Counted from the stretch's first letter, positions 11,607-23,763 are shown. The stretch is DNA of 64,000 nt from Mycobacterium kiyosense (GCA_021654635.1 AP025179.1:5890001-5954000), one strand, 5' to 3'. Numbers and translations are program-made. Notes: generated by a model not told the origin, from the letters alone.

Positions 11607-12425
11607 TTGAGTCCTCCCTCAATTTCCCGTGCACAACAGCAATAAGCGACCAATGACGTCACTCGTCACTCGTCGCTGAGCTGGTTCCGCGATCACGCTA
11701 TGGCAGGCAGGACCGATCAAACAGGCCGCAAGCGCCTTGTTCACTATCGAGTTAGGAATTATTCATTTGCTAATGCAAATTCCCAGGTAAGGTACAAATC
11801 ATATATGACTCTTATATGACTCCACATATCTTTGAGAATTGTATGAGTTATCCGGATTCGCTTTGATTCGGCGCTATTATGCGCACCGCGCGAGCGGACT
11901 CAGGATCCCGGCGCATGTTGTGTGGCGAGCCGAATGCAGCTGCGCAGCCCATGTTTCGGCGCGGTCTTTCAGCCCGGCCAGCAGGTCGTAAATGACGGAA
12001 TGCGTTGGTGAAATTGAATTTTGGTCGCAGCCCTCGAAGTTTGACGGCTGGTGGCCCTACGACGCGCCGTTAGCGACACCCGTTAGGCAAGCCGCCCCAC
12101 GGGGTAGCCGCGCACCCCGGCCGAGCCGCCGGAGCCGGCGGCAATTCAAGTGTTCGACAGTCACACATGCGGGCTGCTGCGCAGACGTAGAATTAATGAG
12201 GCCGACCTGCAATTTCTAGCTGAAACCGAGAAGCTATCTGGGCATAATCAGGTTTGCTGGAAGTTATCCAGGTCACAATCCCGAGATGTTCTTACGCCAG
12301 TTTTGTCCGCCGCTCAGGGGGCGCCTAGCCGCCGTTAGTTTAACAAATGGTGACGGGAAGTCGTCGCTTTGGCGAATGTGCGTACATCCCCGGAGTCGGC
12401 GTCTTAACCGCTAGGGTCCCTAGAC
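11607..12425. other. Long intergenic region with an AT-rich block; no convincing gene
   Basis: About 820 bases between the divergent PE and lpqG genes. Short open frames exist but have no family features or ribosome sites. Roughly 11740-11880 is strikingly AT-rich for this genome ('ttcatttgctaatgcaaatt', 'catatatgactcttatatga'), as expected for an Lsr2-bound or xenogeneic-silenced promoter of PE/PPE genes. The words 'tatatgact' and 'ttatatgact' repeat at about 11802-11820. The part nearest lpqG is ordinary sequence. Confidence 0.6.
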
Positions 12426-13166
12426 ATGGCGCCCCGAACAAACTCCCCCCTCGCGCGCAGGTTGACGGCAGTGGCCGCCGCCCTGGTGGCGGTCCTCGCC
12501 CTGCCGTCCTGCGACTCCCACCCCGCGACGCCCACCCCGGGGATCGCTCCACGCCAGGTGACCGTGTACGGATCGGGGCAGGTCCAGGGCGTCCCGGACA
12601 CCCTCACCGCCAACCTGGCGATCGAGTTCACCGCCCCCGACGTCTCGACCGCGATGAAACAGACCAACGACCGGCAGCAGGCGGTGATCAACGCACTCGT
12701 CGGTGCGGGCCTGGACCGCAAAGACATCCGCACCACCCAGGTGAGCCTGCAGCCGCAGTACAGCACGCCCGAACCCGCCGGCCCGGCCGCCGTCAGCGGC
12801 TACCGCGCCACCAACGCCATCGAGATCAAGATCCACCCCACCGACACCGCCTCGACGCTGCTGGCTCTCGTCGTGAGCACTGGCGGTGACGCCACCCGGA
12901 TCAACTCGGTCAGCTACTCGATCGCCGACGACTCCCAGCTGGTCAAGGACGCCCGGGCGCGCGCCTTCGACGACGCGAAGAACCGCGCCCAGCAGTACGC
13001 CCAGCTGGCCGGCCTGAACCTGGGCAAGGTGCTGTCGATCTCGGAGGCAACCGGCTCCACACCGCCGCCGACCGGGGTCCCGGCGCCGCGCGCCGCGATG
13101 GCCCCGCTGGAACCCGGTCAGCAGACGGTGAGCTTCTCGGTGACGGCGGTCTGGGAGCTGACCTGA
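12426..13166 (+). CDS. lpqG: SIMPL-domain (DUF541) lipoprotein LpqG
   Basis: 246 residues. A signal peptide ('RRLTAVAAALVAVLALPSC') ends in a lipobox with the lipid-modified Cys at residue 29. The SIMPL domain runs from 'VTVYGSGQVQGVPDTL' to the C-terminal 'VSFSVTAVWELT', the standard beginning and end of DUF541. Function is unknown; family members are exported envelope proteins. It converges with hpt, the two stop codons being almost adjacent. Equivalent to Rv3623. Confidence 0.93.
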   Translation: MAPRTNSPLARRLTAVAAALVAVLALPSCDSHPATPTPGIAPRQVTVYGSGQVQGVPDTLTANLAIEFTAPDVSTAMKQTNDRQQAVINALVGAGLDRKDIRTTQVSLQPQYSTPEPAGPAAVSGYRATNAIEIKIHPTDTASTLLALVVSTGGDATRINSVSYSIADDSQLVKDARARAFDDAKNRAQQYAQLAGLNLGKVLSISEATGSTPPPTGVPAPRAAMAPLEPGQQTVSFSVTAVWELT

Positions 13167-13167
13167 G

Positions 13168-13764
13168 CTATTGATAGATCCGCGGATCCAGAGTCCCGAT
13201 GTAGGACAGGTCGCGGTAGCGCTCGTCGTAGTCCAGCCCGTAGCCGACGACGAACTCGTTGGGGATGTCGAAGCCCACGTAGGCGATGTCGACGTTGGCG
13301 CCCACCGCCTCCGGCTTGCGCAACAGCGTGCACACCCGCAGCGAGCGTGGATGCCGGCTGGTCAGGTTGCGCAACAGCCACGACAGCGTCAGCCCGGAAT
13401 CCACCACGTCCTCGACGATCAGCACGTCGCGGTCGTGGATGTCGCGGTCGAGGTCCTTGAGAATCCGCACCACCCCCGACGACGACGTCGAGGAACCGTA
13501 GGAGCTGACCGCCATGAACTCGAACTGGGTCGGTAGCGGGATGGCGCGCGCCAGGTCGGTGACGAACAGCACCGCGCCCTTGAGCACCGTGATCAGCAGC
13601 AGATCCTGGCCGGTGTCGGCGGCAAGAGTGCGGTAATCCTCGCCGATCTGCCGGCCGAGTTCGGTGATCCGGAGCTGAATCTGCTCCTGGGTGAGCAGCA
13701 CCGATTTGATGTCCCCCGGATACAGCTCCGCCGTCACGATGCACAGCGTGCCACGCCGAGCCAT
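13168..13764 (-). CDS. hpt: Hypoxanthine-guanine phosphoribosyltransferase
   Basis: Purine salvage enzyme that joins hypoxanthine or guanine to PRPP. The 198-residue frame has '[20 protein letters not shown]', the flexible loop '[11 protein letters not shown]', the PRPP-binding motif '[14 protein letters not shown]' and C-terminal '[19 protein letters not shown]'. The ATG at 13764 precedes the conserved region; GTG 13734 ('VTAELYPGD') is an equally plausible start since conservation begins there. It is 18 bases downstream of tilS, as in M. tuberculosis Rv3624c-Rv3625c. Confidence 0.96.
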   Translation of the reverse strand: MARRGTLCIVTAELYPGDIKSVLLTQEQIQLRITELGRQIGEDYRTLAADTGQDLLLITVLKGAVLFVTDLARAIPLPTQFEFMAVSSYGSSTSSSGVVRILKDLDRDIHDRDVLIVEDVVDSGLTLSWLLRNLTSRHPRSLRVCTLLRKPEAVGANVDIAYVGFDIPNEFVVGYGLDYDERYRDLSYIGTLDPRIYQ

Positions 13765-13782
13765 GAACGACCAACGCAGACC

Positions 13783-14748
13783 TCAGATTGCCTCCGGCGA
13801 CAAGGTGAGCCGTCCCGCGCGGCGGCCGGCGACCAGGCGCCGACCGCGCAACTCGGACCCCACCGCCACCCCACCCTGACCGCGCCACGCAGTGACCAGC
13901 CGGTCCACCCCGCGGATCTGCTTGTCGGTGAGCCCCACCGCACCGCCGGACTGCAGCCAGGCGCGAATCACCCGTCGCCGCACCGGGTCGGGCAGGGCGG
14001 ACAACGCCCGAGCGTCGAGGCCCTCACCGGAGGAAACGTCGACCAGCGCGGCGGCGGCCATCGCGTCGAGGAACTCGGTGTCCTCGCGCAGCGCCGTCGC
14101 GGTGCGCGCCAACGCCTCGGCGACCCCGCCACCGAGCACGTCTTCCAGCAGCGGCAGCACTTCGCGGCGCAGCCGGACCCGGGTGAAGCGGCGGTCGGCG
14201 TTGTGCGGGTCCGCCCACGTCTTAAGGCCCAGCTCCGCACAAGCGGCGTGGGTGACGGCCCGGCGCACCCCCAGCAACGGCCGGCACCACGGTGAGTCGA
14301 ACGGGCGCATGCCGGCGATGGAGCGGGGACCCGAGCCGCGACCCAGCCCCAGCAGCACTGTCTCGGCCTGGTCGTCGAGGGTATGCGCAAGCAGCACCGG
14401 GCCGTCGCGATGGGCCCGCAGGGCTGCGTAGCGGGCGGTGCGCGCCGCCGCCTCCGGCCCTCCGGCGCCCGCCAGGTCGCACTGGACACGCAGCACCCGG
14501 GCGTCCACGCATCCTAACGAAAGAGCTTGCGCGCGTGCGGCTTCGGCGACATCGGCCGAATCCGTCTGCAAGCCGTGGTCGACGATCAACGCCACCGTGG
14601 GCCGCAACCCCGCGGCAACGGCGGTCAGCGCCAACGAGTCCGGCCCGCCGGACAGACCGACACACCACCTGCCCTGGTCAGCTACATAGATGCGCGCGAA
14701 TTCGCTTGCCGCCCTGCGTAGCTGGGCTACAGCACCCGGTCGATCCAT
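13783..14748 (-). CDS. tilS: tRNA(Ile)-lysidine synthase
   Basis: TilS modifies the wobble C of tRNA-Ile(CAU) with lysine so that it reads AUA. The 321-residue protein carries the PP-loop ATP motif 'GLSGGPDSLAL' near residue 30, then 'LIVDHGLQ', 'LLAHTLDDQAETVLLGLGRGSG' and 'PWCRPLLGVRR', the usual N-type ATP pyrophosphatase blocks, with a C-terminal substrate-binding part. Its 5' end overlaps the DUF2342 gene by about 22 bases. Equivalent to Rv3625c. Confidence 0.95.
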   Translation of the reverse strand: MDRPGAVAQLRRAASEFARIYVADQGRWCVGLSGGPDSLALTAVAAGLRPTVALIVDHGLQTDSADVAEAARAQALSLGCVDARVLRVQCDLAGAGGPEAAARTARYAALRAHRDGPVLLAHTLDDQAETVLLGLGRGSGPRSIAGMRPFDSPWCRPLLGVRRAVTHAACAELGLKTWADPHNADRRFTRVRLRREVLPLLEDVLGGGVAEALARTATALREDTEFLDAMAAAALVDVSSGEGLDARALSALPDPVRRRVIRAWLQSGGAVGLTDKQIRGVDRLVTAWRGQGGVAVGSELRGRRLVAGRRAGRLTLSPEAI

Positions 14749-15776
14749 CGCTGCGGATGTTCGATCTCGTCCGGGAGCGGTAACGTCTCCGGACCCGTCC
14801 AGATGGTGTTGAAGCGCGTCATCCCGACCCGGTCCACCACCGCGTCGACGAACACCTTGCCGCGGGTGTACTGGCTCAGCTTGGCGTCCAGACCCAGCAG
14901 TGCGCGCAAGATCCGTTGCAGCGGAGGCTGCTTGCGTTGCCGACGTTCGTCGAACCGATTGCGGATGGTGGCCACCGACGGAACCACCATCGGCCCGACC
15001 GCGTCCATCACGTGCTCGGCGTGGCCTTCCAGCAACGTTCCCAGCACCAGCAGCTGGTCCAGCGCCTTGCGTTGCGGCTCGGACTGCACGGCCCGCACCA
15101 ACCCCAGGATGCCCTCGGAACCGAAGTCGTCAGAACCCTTCCCGCGGCTTCGGATGAACCCGGCCAGCCGGCTCGCCACCTCGCCGAGGTCTTCGGCCGG
15201 CTCCTGGGTGAGCAGGCCCAGCGAACTCGACATGTAGCCGGCGATCCACGGGTTGGCGGTGAACTGCACGCGATGGGTGACCTCGTGCAGGCACACCCAC
15301 AGGCGGAAGTCGGACGGCTCGACGTTCAGCTGGCGCTCCACCGCGATCACGTTGGGGTAGACCAGCAACAGGCTGCCGACCTGGGCGTCGTCGAAGGCTC
15401 CGAACGGGTCGTACTGGCCCAGGATGCCGGAGGACACGTACGCCAGCACCGCGCCCGTCTGCGCGCCGGTGAGCCGGCCGGTGATCAAACCGCGCGGCTT
15501 GTCACCGCCGTTGGTCATCGCGCGCATCGACTCGGTGGCCGCGCGGACCCACTGCGGCCGGTCCACCACGCGGGCCGGCGGCACCGCGCCGTCGGTGATC
15601 AGCCCGGTGACGTCGCGGACCGGCGGCTCGGCCTGCTCGGCGGCACTGACCAGCTCGTCGATCACCTGGCGGCGGGTGTAATCGGAGGTGACCGGACCCC
15701 CGCGGGTCAGCTTCTCCCCCACGGTGGCGGCGAAGCCCCAGTCGACGGCATTGCCCATCGTCACCGCGTCGCTCAT
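14727..15776 (-). CDS. Zincin-like metallopeptidase family protein (DUF2342), Rv3626c-like
   Basis: 349 residues with a zinc-protease-type motif 'CLHEVTHRVQF' (HExxH) and, further on, 'LLEGHAEHVMDAVG', which may give the third ligand. The family is annotated as zinc-dependent metalloprotease or coenzyme-F420-associated; no substrate is established. ATG 15776 overlaps the dacB stop (ATGA), so the two are translationally coupled. The longer start at 15797 would invade dacB. Same order as Rv3627c-Rv3626c. Confidence 0.9.
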   Translation of the reverse strand: MSDAVTMGNAVDWGFAATVGEKLTRGGPVTSDYTRRQVIDELVSAAEQAEPPVRDVTGLITDGAVPPARVVDRPQWVRAATESMRAMTNGGDKPRGLITGRLTGAQTGAVLAYVSSGILGQYDPFGAFDDAQVGSLLLVYPNVIAVERQLNVEPSDFRLWVCLHEVTHRVQFTANPWIAGYMSSSLGLLTQEPAEDLGEVASRLAGFIRSRGKGSDDFGSEGILGLVRAVQSEPQRKALDQLLVLGTLLEGHAEHVMDAVGPMVVPSVATIRNRFDERRQRKQPPLQRILRALLGLDAKLSQYTRGKVFVDAVVDRVGMTRFNTIWTGPETLPLPDEIEHPQRWIDRVL

Positions 15777-17161
15777 CCGGCACATCCGCAGAACCACAGC
15801 CGGGTGGCCAGGGCATCGATCGCGTTGCGGCCGTTGGGGCCGGCGTCGTTGGAGATGAACGCGAAGGTGAGCACCCGTCCGCTCGCGTCGGTAAGCACCC
15901 CCACCAGCGAGTTGACCGCGGTCAGCGAGCCGGTCTTGGCGCGCAGCCAGCCGGCCGGACCCTGATCGGTGGACCGGTCCAGGAAGCGTTCACCCAGCGT
16001 GCCGGAGCCGCCGGCGATCGGGAGCAGATCCAGCAATGCCCGCAATGACGGCTGATCCGGACCCGCCGCGGCCTGCATCACGCCGTCCAGCGTGCGTGCG
16101 GTCAGCCGGTTGTCCGCCGACAGCCCACTGGAATCGACCAGGGCGGCGCCGGCGGTGTCCACATGCGCGGTGTTCAGCCGGTTGGTCACCGCGTCGACCG
16201 CGCCGGTGAAACTCCGCGGCCGGTTGATGGCGGCGGCCACCTCACGCGCGATGCACTCGGCCATCACGTTGTCCGAGGCGTTCATCATCTGGGACAGCCG
16301 CTGGATCAGCGGCGCGGACTGGACGACGGCCAGCTGGCGGGCGCCCGACGGCGCCGACGCGATGGTTACCGCAGCCGGGTCCAGCCCCAGGGCCTTGGCC
16401 AGCTCCCGTCCGGCGTCCAGCGCCGGGGTCCGGGAGCGGCGGGAGTTGACGGTGGTGGGCTGGATGCGGCCGGCATCGATCATCGCCGCCTCCATCGGCG
16501 CGACGTCCCCGTTGTCCACGTCGGCCAGATCCCAGCCCGCGGCGATGGTGGGACCGCTGAACGCCGAGATGTCGACCTGCACCGACGTCGGCGTCATACC
16601 GCTGCGGTGCACCTGCTCGACCAGGTCGCTGATCCGCGCCGCGCCGCGATACCAGGTGTCGACGCCCGGCGGAGCGGCGGACAGCGTCGGGTCCCCGGCG
16701 CCCACCAGCACCACCGGCCCCTGCGAGCTCTGCGCGGCGGCCACCACCCTGGTGCTGATCCGGGCCTGCCGGTCCAGGGTGAGCAGCGCCGCGGCCGCGG
16801 TCAGCACCTTGTTGACCGACGCCGGCACCAACGGCACGTCGTCGAGCTGGCGCCACAGCTCCTTGCCGGTCATGGCGTCGGTGATCCGGCCGCCCAATCT
16901 GCCCAGATTGGAGTCGGCGGCAGCGGCCGCCAGCGCCGCGGCCACACCGCCGGCCGACGGCGTCTCCGCGCTGTCCGACACCGGACTCACCCCCGCCTTG
17001 ACGGTGGGCGGTCGCGGCGGGGGCACCGGGGAACGCGTCCCACTGGCGCCGTGTCCACCGGTGGTGAACAGCACGGCCGCCGCAACCACGGCGGCGACGA
17101 ACGCAACCACCGCCAACCCCACCAACACGTGGGTGGTTCTGCGCCAGCGTTTGGGACCCAT
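15773..17161 (-). CDS. dacB: D-alanyl-D-alanine carboxypeptidase, PBP4/S13 family
   Basis: 462 residues. An N-terminal TM anchor (about residues 12-32) and a Gly/Pro-rich linker lead into the penicillin-binding domain. Catalytic motifs are present in order: 'SVNK' (SxxK, in '[14 protein letters not shown]'), 'SDN' ('NASDNVMAE') and 'KTG' ('[13 protein letters not shown]'). It trims or hydrolyses peptidoglycan stem peptides outside the membrane. It heads a leftward operon with the DUF2342 gene, tilS and hpt, and is divergent from ppa. Equivalent to Rv3627c. Confidence 0.94.
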   Translation of the reverse strand: MGPKRWRRTTHVLVGLAVVAFVAAVVAAAVLFTTGGHGASGTRSPVPPPRPPTVKAGVSPVSDSAETPSAGGVAAALAAAAADSNLGRLGGRITDAMTGKELWRQLDDVPLVPASVNKVLTAAAALLTLDRQARISTRVVAAAQSSQGPVVLVGAGDPTLSAAPPGVDTWYRGAARISDLVEQVHRSGMTPTSVQVDISAFSGPTIAAGWDLADVDNGDVAPMEAAMIDAGRIQPTTVNSRRSRTPALDAGRELAKALGLDPAAVTIASAPSGARQLAVVQSAPLIQRLSQMMNASDNVMAECIAREVAAAINRPRSFTGAVDAVTNRLNTAHVDTAGAALVDSSGLSADNRLTARTLDGVMQAAAGPDQPSLRALLDLLPIAGGSGTLGERFLDRSTDQGPAGWLRAKTGSLTAVNSLVGVLTDASGRVLTFAFISNDAGPNGRNAIDALATRLWFCGCAG

Positions 17162-17248
17162 CGATCTGCGAACTCCTGTCTTCTGCGCCCCATTCTGCCG
17201 AACCGGCCACGGAGCAGCGCCGCGGCACTGCTCGACTACTGTGTATCC

Positions 17249-17737
17249 GTGCAATTCGACGTGACCATCGAAATCCCGAAGGGCCAGCGCAACAAGTACG
17301 AGGTCGACCACGAGACCGGCCGCGTGCGGTTGGACCGCTACCTCTACACCCCGATGGCGTATCCGGCCGACTACGGCTTCATCGAGGAAACCCTCGGCGA
17401 GGACGGCGACCCGCTGGACGCGCTGGTGTTGCTGCCGCAGCCGTTGTTCCCCGGGGTGCTGGTGGAGGTACGGCCGGTGGGCATGTTCCGGATGGTCGAC
17501 GAGGCCGGCGGCGACGACAAGGTGCTGTGCGTGCCGGCCGGCGACAAGCGGTGGGACCACATCCAGGACGTCGGCGACGTGCCGGAGTGGGAACTCGAGG
17601 CCATCAAGCACTTCTTCGTGCACTACAAGGACCTGGAGCCGGGCAAGTTCGTCAAGGCCGCCGACTGGGTCGGCCGCGCCGAGGCCGAGGCCGAGGTCCA
17701 GCGTTCGGTCGAGCGATTCAAGACCAGCGGCCACTGA
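17249..17737 (+). CDS. ppa: Inorganic pyrophosphatase
   Basis: Cytoplasmic family I pyrophosphatase of 162 residues, the length of the M. tuberculosis enzyme. It shows '[14 protein letters not shown]', '[20 protein letters not shown]' with the metal-binding Asp cluster, and 'DDKVLCVP', then '[13 protein letters not shown]'. It drives biosynthetic reactions by removing pyrophosphate. The start is GTG 17249; the long open frame upstream is antisense to dacB. Equivalent to Rv3628. Confidence 0.97.
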   Translation: MQFDVTIEIPKGQRNKYEVDHETGRVRLDRYLYTPMAYPADYGFIEETLGEDGDPLDALVLLPQPLFPGVLVEVRPVGMFRMVDEAGGDDKVLCVPAGDKRWDHIQDVGDVPEWELEAIKHFFVHYKDLEPGKFVKAADWVGRAEAEAEVQRSVERFKTSGH

Positions 17738-17747
17738 CGCCTAACCC

Positions 17748-19010
17748 GTGACGGACGGCGCGAGCACCCACGGCGCGTCGGCGGGACCGATCGCGCGCGC
17801 CAGCGTCGCGCGGGTAGGCACCGCGACTGCGGTGACCGCGCTGTGCGGCTACGCCGTGATCTATCTGGCCGCCCGCAACCTCGCGCCGGGCGGCTTCTCC
17901 GTATTCGGGGTGTTCTGGGGCGCATTCGGCCTGGTCACCGGCGCCGCCAGCGGCCTGCTGCAGGAGGCGACCCGGGAGATCCGGGCCATGCAGTACCTGG
18001 ATGCGTTGCCGCCACGCCGGACACATCCGATTCGGGTCGCCGCGCTGGTCGGCCTGGCCTCGGCCGCCGCGATCGCGGGGACCTCGCCGCTGTGGAGCGG
18101 GCGGGTGTTCGTCGAGCAGCGCTGGTTGTCGGTAGTGCTGCTCAGCGTCGGGCTGGCCGGGTTCTGCCTGCACTCCACCCTGCAGGGAATGCTGGCCGGC
18201 ACCAACCGGTGGGGCCAGTACGGGGCGCTGATGGTGACCGACGCCGTCATCCGGGTGACGGTGGCAGCGGCGACCTTCGTACTCGGCTGGGGGCTGGCCG
18301 GTTTCCTGTGGGCGACCGTCACCGGCTCGGTGGCCTGGCTGATCATGCTGGCCGGCTCGCCCGCCGCACGGGCGGCGGCGCGCCTGCTGACCCCCGGCAG
18401 CACCGCGACGTTCCTGCGCGGCGCCGCGCACTCGATCACCGCGGCCGGCGCCAGCGCAATCCTGGTGATGGGCTTTCCGGTGCTGCTCAAGCTCACCTCG
18501 AGTGAGCTGGGCGCCCAGGGCGGCGTAGTCATCCTGGCGGTCACGCTCACCCGGGCGCCGCTGTTGGTGCCGCTGACGGCCATGCAGGGCAACCTGATCG
18601 CCCATTTCGTCGACGAGCGCGGCCACCGGCTGCGTGCCCTGCTTGCACCGGCGCTGCTGATCAGCGGTATCGGCGGGGCGGGGGTGCTACTGGCGGGCCT
18701 GGTGGGCCCCTGGCTGCTGCGGTTCGCGTTCGGGCCGGACTATCAGGCCAGCAGCGCGCTGCTGGCCTGGCTGACGGCTGCTGCGGTGTCGATCGCGCTG
18801 TTGACCCTGACCGGCGCGGCCGCGGTCGCGGCCGCCCTCCATCGGGCGTACGCGCTGGGCTGGGTTTCAGCCACGGTGGCGTCGGGCCTGTTGCTGCTGC
18901 TGCCGCTAGCGCTGGAGACCCGCACCGTGGTTGGTTTGCTGTGCGGTCCGCTGGTGGGAATCGGCGTCCATCTGCTCGCCTTGTGGCGTGCCGGACGCGC
19001 GCACGGCTGA
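17748..19010 (+). CDS. Polysaccharide-flippase-like integral membrane protein, Rv3630-like
   Basis: 420 residues, almost entirely hydrophobic, with about twelve predicted membrane segments and short charged loops, the pattern of the MATE/Wzx polysaccharide-export superfamily. The start is GTG 17748, ten bases after the ppa stop. It directly precedes ppgS and its DUF2304 partner, which make a polyprenyl-phosphate-linked amino sugar, so a role in moving a lipid-linked sugar across the membrane is a reasonable inference. No experimental substrate is known to me. Confidence 0.85.
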   Translation: MTDGASTHGASAGPIARASVARVGTATAVTALCGYAVIYLAARNLAPGGFSVFGVFWGAFGLVTGAASGLLQEATREIRAMQYLDALPPRRTHPIRVAALVGLASAAAIAGTSPLWSGRVFVEQRWLSVVLLSVGLAGFCLHSTLQGMLAGTNRWGQYGALMVTDAVIRVTVAAATFVLGWGLAGFLWATVTGSVAWLIMLAGSPAARAAARLLTPGSTATFLRGAAHSITAAGASAILVMGFPVLLKLTSSELGAQGGVVILAVTLTRAPLLVPLTAMQGNLIAHFVDERGHRLRALLAPALLISGIGGAGVLLAGLVGPWLLRFAFGPDYQASSALLAWLTAAAVSIALLTLTGAAAVAAALHRAYALGWVSATVASGLLLLLPLALETRTVVGLLCGPLVGIGVHLLALWRAGRAHG

Positions 19011-19036
19011 TGACGGCCTGTTCCGGCGTGTAACTT

Positions 19037-19765
19037 GTGGGCTTGTATATGGGCACTGAAGAAATGGGCACCCAACCGCGTTACCCCGACGCCTGGATCG
19101 TCGTTCCCGCCTACAACGAAGCCACTGTGATCGGCGAGGTCGTCGCCGAATTGCGTTCGGTATTCGATCACGTCGTCGTCGTGGACGACGGCAGCAGCGA
19201 CGGTAGCGGTGAGGTCGCCCGGCAGGCGGGTGCGCACCTGGTGCGTCATCCGATCAACCTCGGCCAGGGTGCGGCCATCCAGACCGGCATCGAGTATGCG
19301 CGCAGGCAACCCGGGGCTCAGGTGTTCGCCACCTTCGACGCCGACGGCCAGCACCGGGTCAAAGACGTCGCCAAGATGATCGACCGGCTCAAGCGCGGTG
19401 ACGTCGACGTCGTGATCGGGACCCGGTTCGGGCAGTCCGTCGCCAGCCGGCCCCCGCTGCTGAAGCGGATCGTGCTGCAGACCGCGGCGCGGTTGAGCCG
19501 ACGTGGCCGCCGGCTCGGCCTGACCGACACCAACAACGGTCTGCGGGTGTTCAACAAGACGGTGGCCGACGGCCTGAACATCACCATGAGCGGCATGAGC
19601 CACGCCACCGAGATCGTCATGATGATCGCCGAAAACCATTGGCGGGTAGCCGAAGAGCCCGTCGAGGTGCTCTACACCGACTACTCCAAGTCCAAGGGGC
19701 AGCCGCTGCTCAACGGCGTCAACATCATCTTCGACGGGTTCTTGCGAGGGAGGATACGTCGATGA
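19037..19765 (+). CDS. ppgS: Polyprenyl-phospho-N-acetylgalactosaminyl synthase (GT2 family)
   Basis: Family 2 glycosyltransferase of about 240 residues: 'WIVVPAYNEATVIGEVV', 'VVVVDDGSSDGS', 'FATFDADGQH' (DxD-type metal site) and 'DTNNGLRVF'. In M. tuberculosis Rv3631 (PpgS) makes polyprenyl-phospho-GalNAc, the donor for galactosamine on arabinogalactan, and Rv3632 stimulates it. The next gene overlaps by four bases, exactly as there. Start uncertain: GTG 19037, ATG 19049 or ATG 19064; conservation starts just after the last. Confidence 0.9.
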   Translation: MGLYMGTEEMGTQPRYPDAWIVVPAYNEATVIGEVVAELRSVFDHVVVVDDGSSDGSGEVARQAGAHLVRHPINLGQGAAIQTGIEYARRQPGAQVFATFDADGQHRVKDVAKMIDRLKRGDVDVVIGTRFGQSVASRPPLLKRIVLQTAARLSRRGRRLGLTDTNNGLRVFNKTVADGLNITMSGMSHATEIVMMIAENHWRVAEEPVEVLYTDYSKSKGQPLLNGVNIIFDGFLRGRIRR

Positions 19766-20190
19766 ACTGGATCAAGGTGCTGCTGATCGGCTCGATCATC
19801 GCGCTGCTGGTCTTCCTGCTGCGGTCGCGCCGCAGCGCACGCGCCCGAGCCTGGGTCAAGGTGGGCTACGTCCTGTTCGTGGTGCTCGGCATCTACGCCG
19901 TGCTGCGCCCCGACGACACCACCGTGGTGGCGCACTGGTTCGGGGTCAACCGCGGCACCGACCTGATGCTGTACGCGCTGATCATGGCGTTCAGCTTCAC
20001 CACATTGAGCACCTACATGCGATTCAAGGACCTGGAGTTGCGCTACGCGCGGCTGGCGCGGGCGATCGCCTTGAGGGCGCGCAGGAACCCGATCCGACCC
20101 CGGATTTCGCCCCGCCCTTACCCCGCGAGAGTGAACCCTGCGACGCTCCCCGGCGTGTCCGCCGCGAAACTCACAGTGGGCCATGAGTAA
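19762..20190 (+). CDS. DUF2304 membrane protein, PpgS partner (Rv3632-like)
   Basis: 142 residues with three hydrophobic segments: 'VLLIGSIIALLVFLL', 'VGYVLFVVLGIYAVL' and 'LMLYALIMAFSFTTLS'. This is the DUF2304 layout, followed by a helical 'RFKDLELRYARLARAIALR' and a basic tail. ATG 19762 overlaps the ppgS stop (ATGA). Known from M. tuberculosis Rv3632: a small membrane protein that enhances PpgS activity. A membrane anchor for the synthase is the likely role. Confidence 0.88.
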   Translation: MNWIKVLLIGSIIALLVFLLRSRRSARARAWVKVGYVLFVVLGIYAVLRPDDTTVVAHWFGVNRGTDLMLYALIMAFSFTTLSTYMRFKDLELRYARLARAIALRARRNPIRPRISPRPYPARVNPATLPGVSAAKLTVGHE

Positions 20191-20202
20191 TGGGCCGGCA
20201 GG

Positions 20203-22924
<2,722 letters not shown>

Positions 22925-22945
22925 CAGCTGACGGGTCCCCTGATG

Positions 22946-22985
22946 GATGGAGCCGCCTAGGAGAATCGAACTCCTGACCTATTCA
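22946..22985. repeat. Attachment-site repeat, left end of element (partial tRNA-Thr 3' half)
   Basis: Forty bases identical to 35400-35439. It contains the acceptor stem, T arm and part of the anticodon stem of tRNA-Thr, but sequence after 22985 does not continue the tRNA, so this copy is a non-functional remnant made by integration. Confidence 0.95.
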
Positions 22986-23103
22986 CATATTGACGTAGAA
23001 CGATAGCGTTCAAGAGAGTCCGCTAAGATATTGCAGCGCAACGTGATACACGATTCACCGTCCGCTAGCGTGCCCGCGCATCCGGGGTGATTTAGGGGCG
23101 TTT

Positions 23104-23116
23104 GTATCAGGAAAGT
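23104..23116. repeat. Candidate integrase arm-type site, left
   Basis: The 13-mer 'gtatcaggaaagt' occurs here and identically at 35327-35339, i.e. once on each side of the att core if the element is circularised. A looser relative ('ttcaggaagtggag') is at about 23631. Tyrosine integrases of the L5/lambda type bind such arm sites. Confidence 0.5.
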
Positions 23117-23161
23117 GGAGACCCGTCTATTTTGTCGGTGCCTCCTATTACAGTCACCCGC

Positions 23162-23374
23162 ATGAGCACCAACATCAGCGTTCAGACCACTACATTCGGC
23201 GGTTCCGGCCAGCCGCCGCACTACCTTCCTGGCCCGCGTCCTGACGACTTGCCGATTTCGGCCGCCGTCTGGGACGTGGCGAAGAACTACGGCAAGCAAT
23301 CTGAGTCAGTGGTAATCGCGCTATACGAAGCGGTGAAGAAGCTCGAGGCCGCTCAAAAGGGCGTACAGCTGTGA
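23162..23374 (+). CDS. Small unknown protein of the element (70 aa)
   Basis: 70 residues: an N-terminal Ser/Thr/Gly/Pro-rich part, then a helical C-terminus ('AAVWDVAKNYGKQSESVVIA', ending in 'KKLEAAQKGVQL'). No family recognised. There is no clear ribosome site just upstream, but 'tattac' lies about 15 bases before the ATG, so a leaderless transcript is possible. The stop overlaps the next gene's GTG (GTGA), indicating a two-gene operon at the left end of the element, where cargo genes usually sit. Confidence 0.6.
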   Translation: MSTNISVQTTTFGGSGQPPHYLPGPRPDDLPISAAVWDVAKNYGKQSESVVIALYEAVKKLEAAQKGVQL

Positions 23375-23601
23375 GTGGCCTCGACGAGCACGTGACCAAA
23401 TGGTGGGGCCGACTCAACGACGATCAGCGATCACGGGTCAAGAAGGCCGCCGAAAACCACCGGCTCGACGCGGACGGCACCAGGGCGTTGATCGACACTC
23501 GCTGCCCCATCGGGCCGGTAGGCACCAGGTGGGATGCAGACCCGGAGTACGCGTGGACGTGGCCCGAGTCGCTCCGGCAGTTCGTGCTCGACCAGGAATA
23601 G
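23371..23601 (+). CDS. Small unknown protein of the element (76 aa)
   Basis: 76 residues from GTG 23371, overlapping the preceding stop by four bases. Trp-rich for its size ('VTKWWGRLNDDQRSRVKKAA' and 'YAWTWPESLRQFVLDQE'). The first half looks helical and basic, the second acidic. No recognised family. Operonic with the 70-aa protein; the pair could be a further two-component module (toxin/antitoxin or superinfection-related), which is only a guess. Confidence 0.6.
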   Translation: MSGLDEHVTKWWGRLNDDQRSRVKKAAENHRLDADGTRALIDTRCPIGPVGTRWDADPEYAWTWPESLRQFVLDQE

Positions 23602-23763
23602 CTTCAAGCGAGTAGAGCGGCCGGGTATCAGTTCAGGAAGTGGAGATTTCAGTGCTTCAGGACTGATATCCCACATCTCACCAGCAGGTCGGGCATACTG
23701 GGGTGTGCCCTGTACGTTTCGGTTCTGCGAAGATATGACGACCAACTTGAGCGGAAAGCCGGA

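Noticed and set aside
11992..12338. Two overlapping small frames before lpqG
   Set aside because: No ribosome site, no family features, and one begins inside AT-rich promoter-like sequence; kept as intergenic.
16163..17248. Long plus-strand frame leading into ppa
   Set aside because: Antisense to dacB and in the same frame as ppa only by chance; ppa starts at the GTG at 17249 by family length.
22940..23020. Possible second tRNA-Thr gene at the left att site
   Set aside because: Only the 3' part (37 bases of the tRNA) is present; the anticodon loop and 5' half are not continued after 22985.
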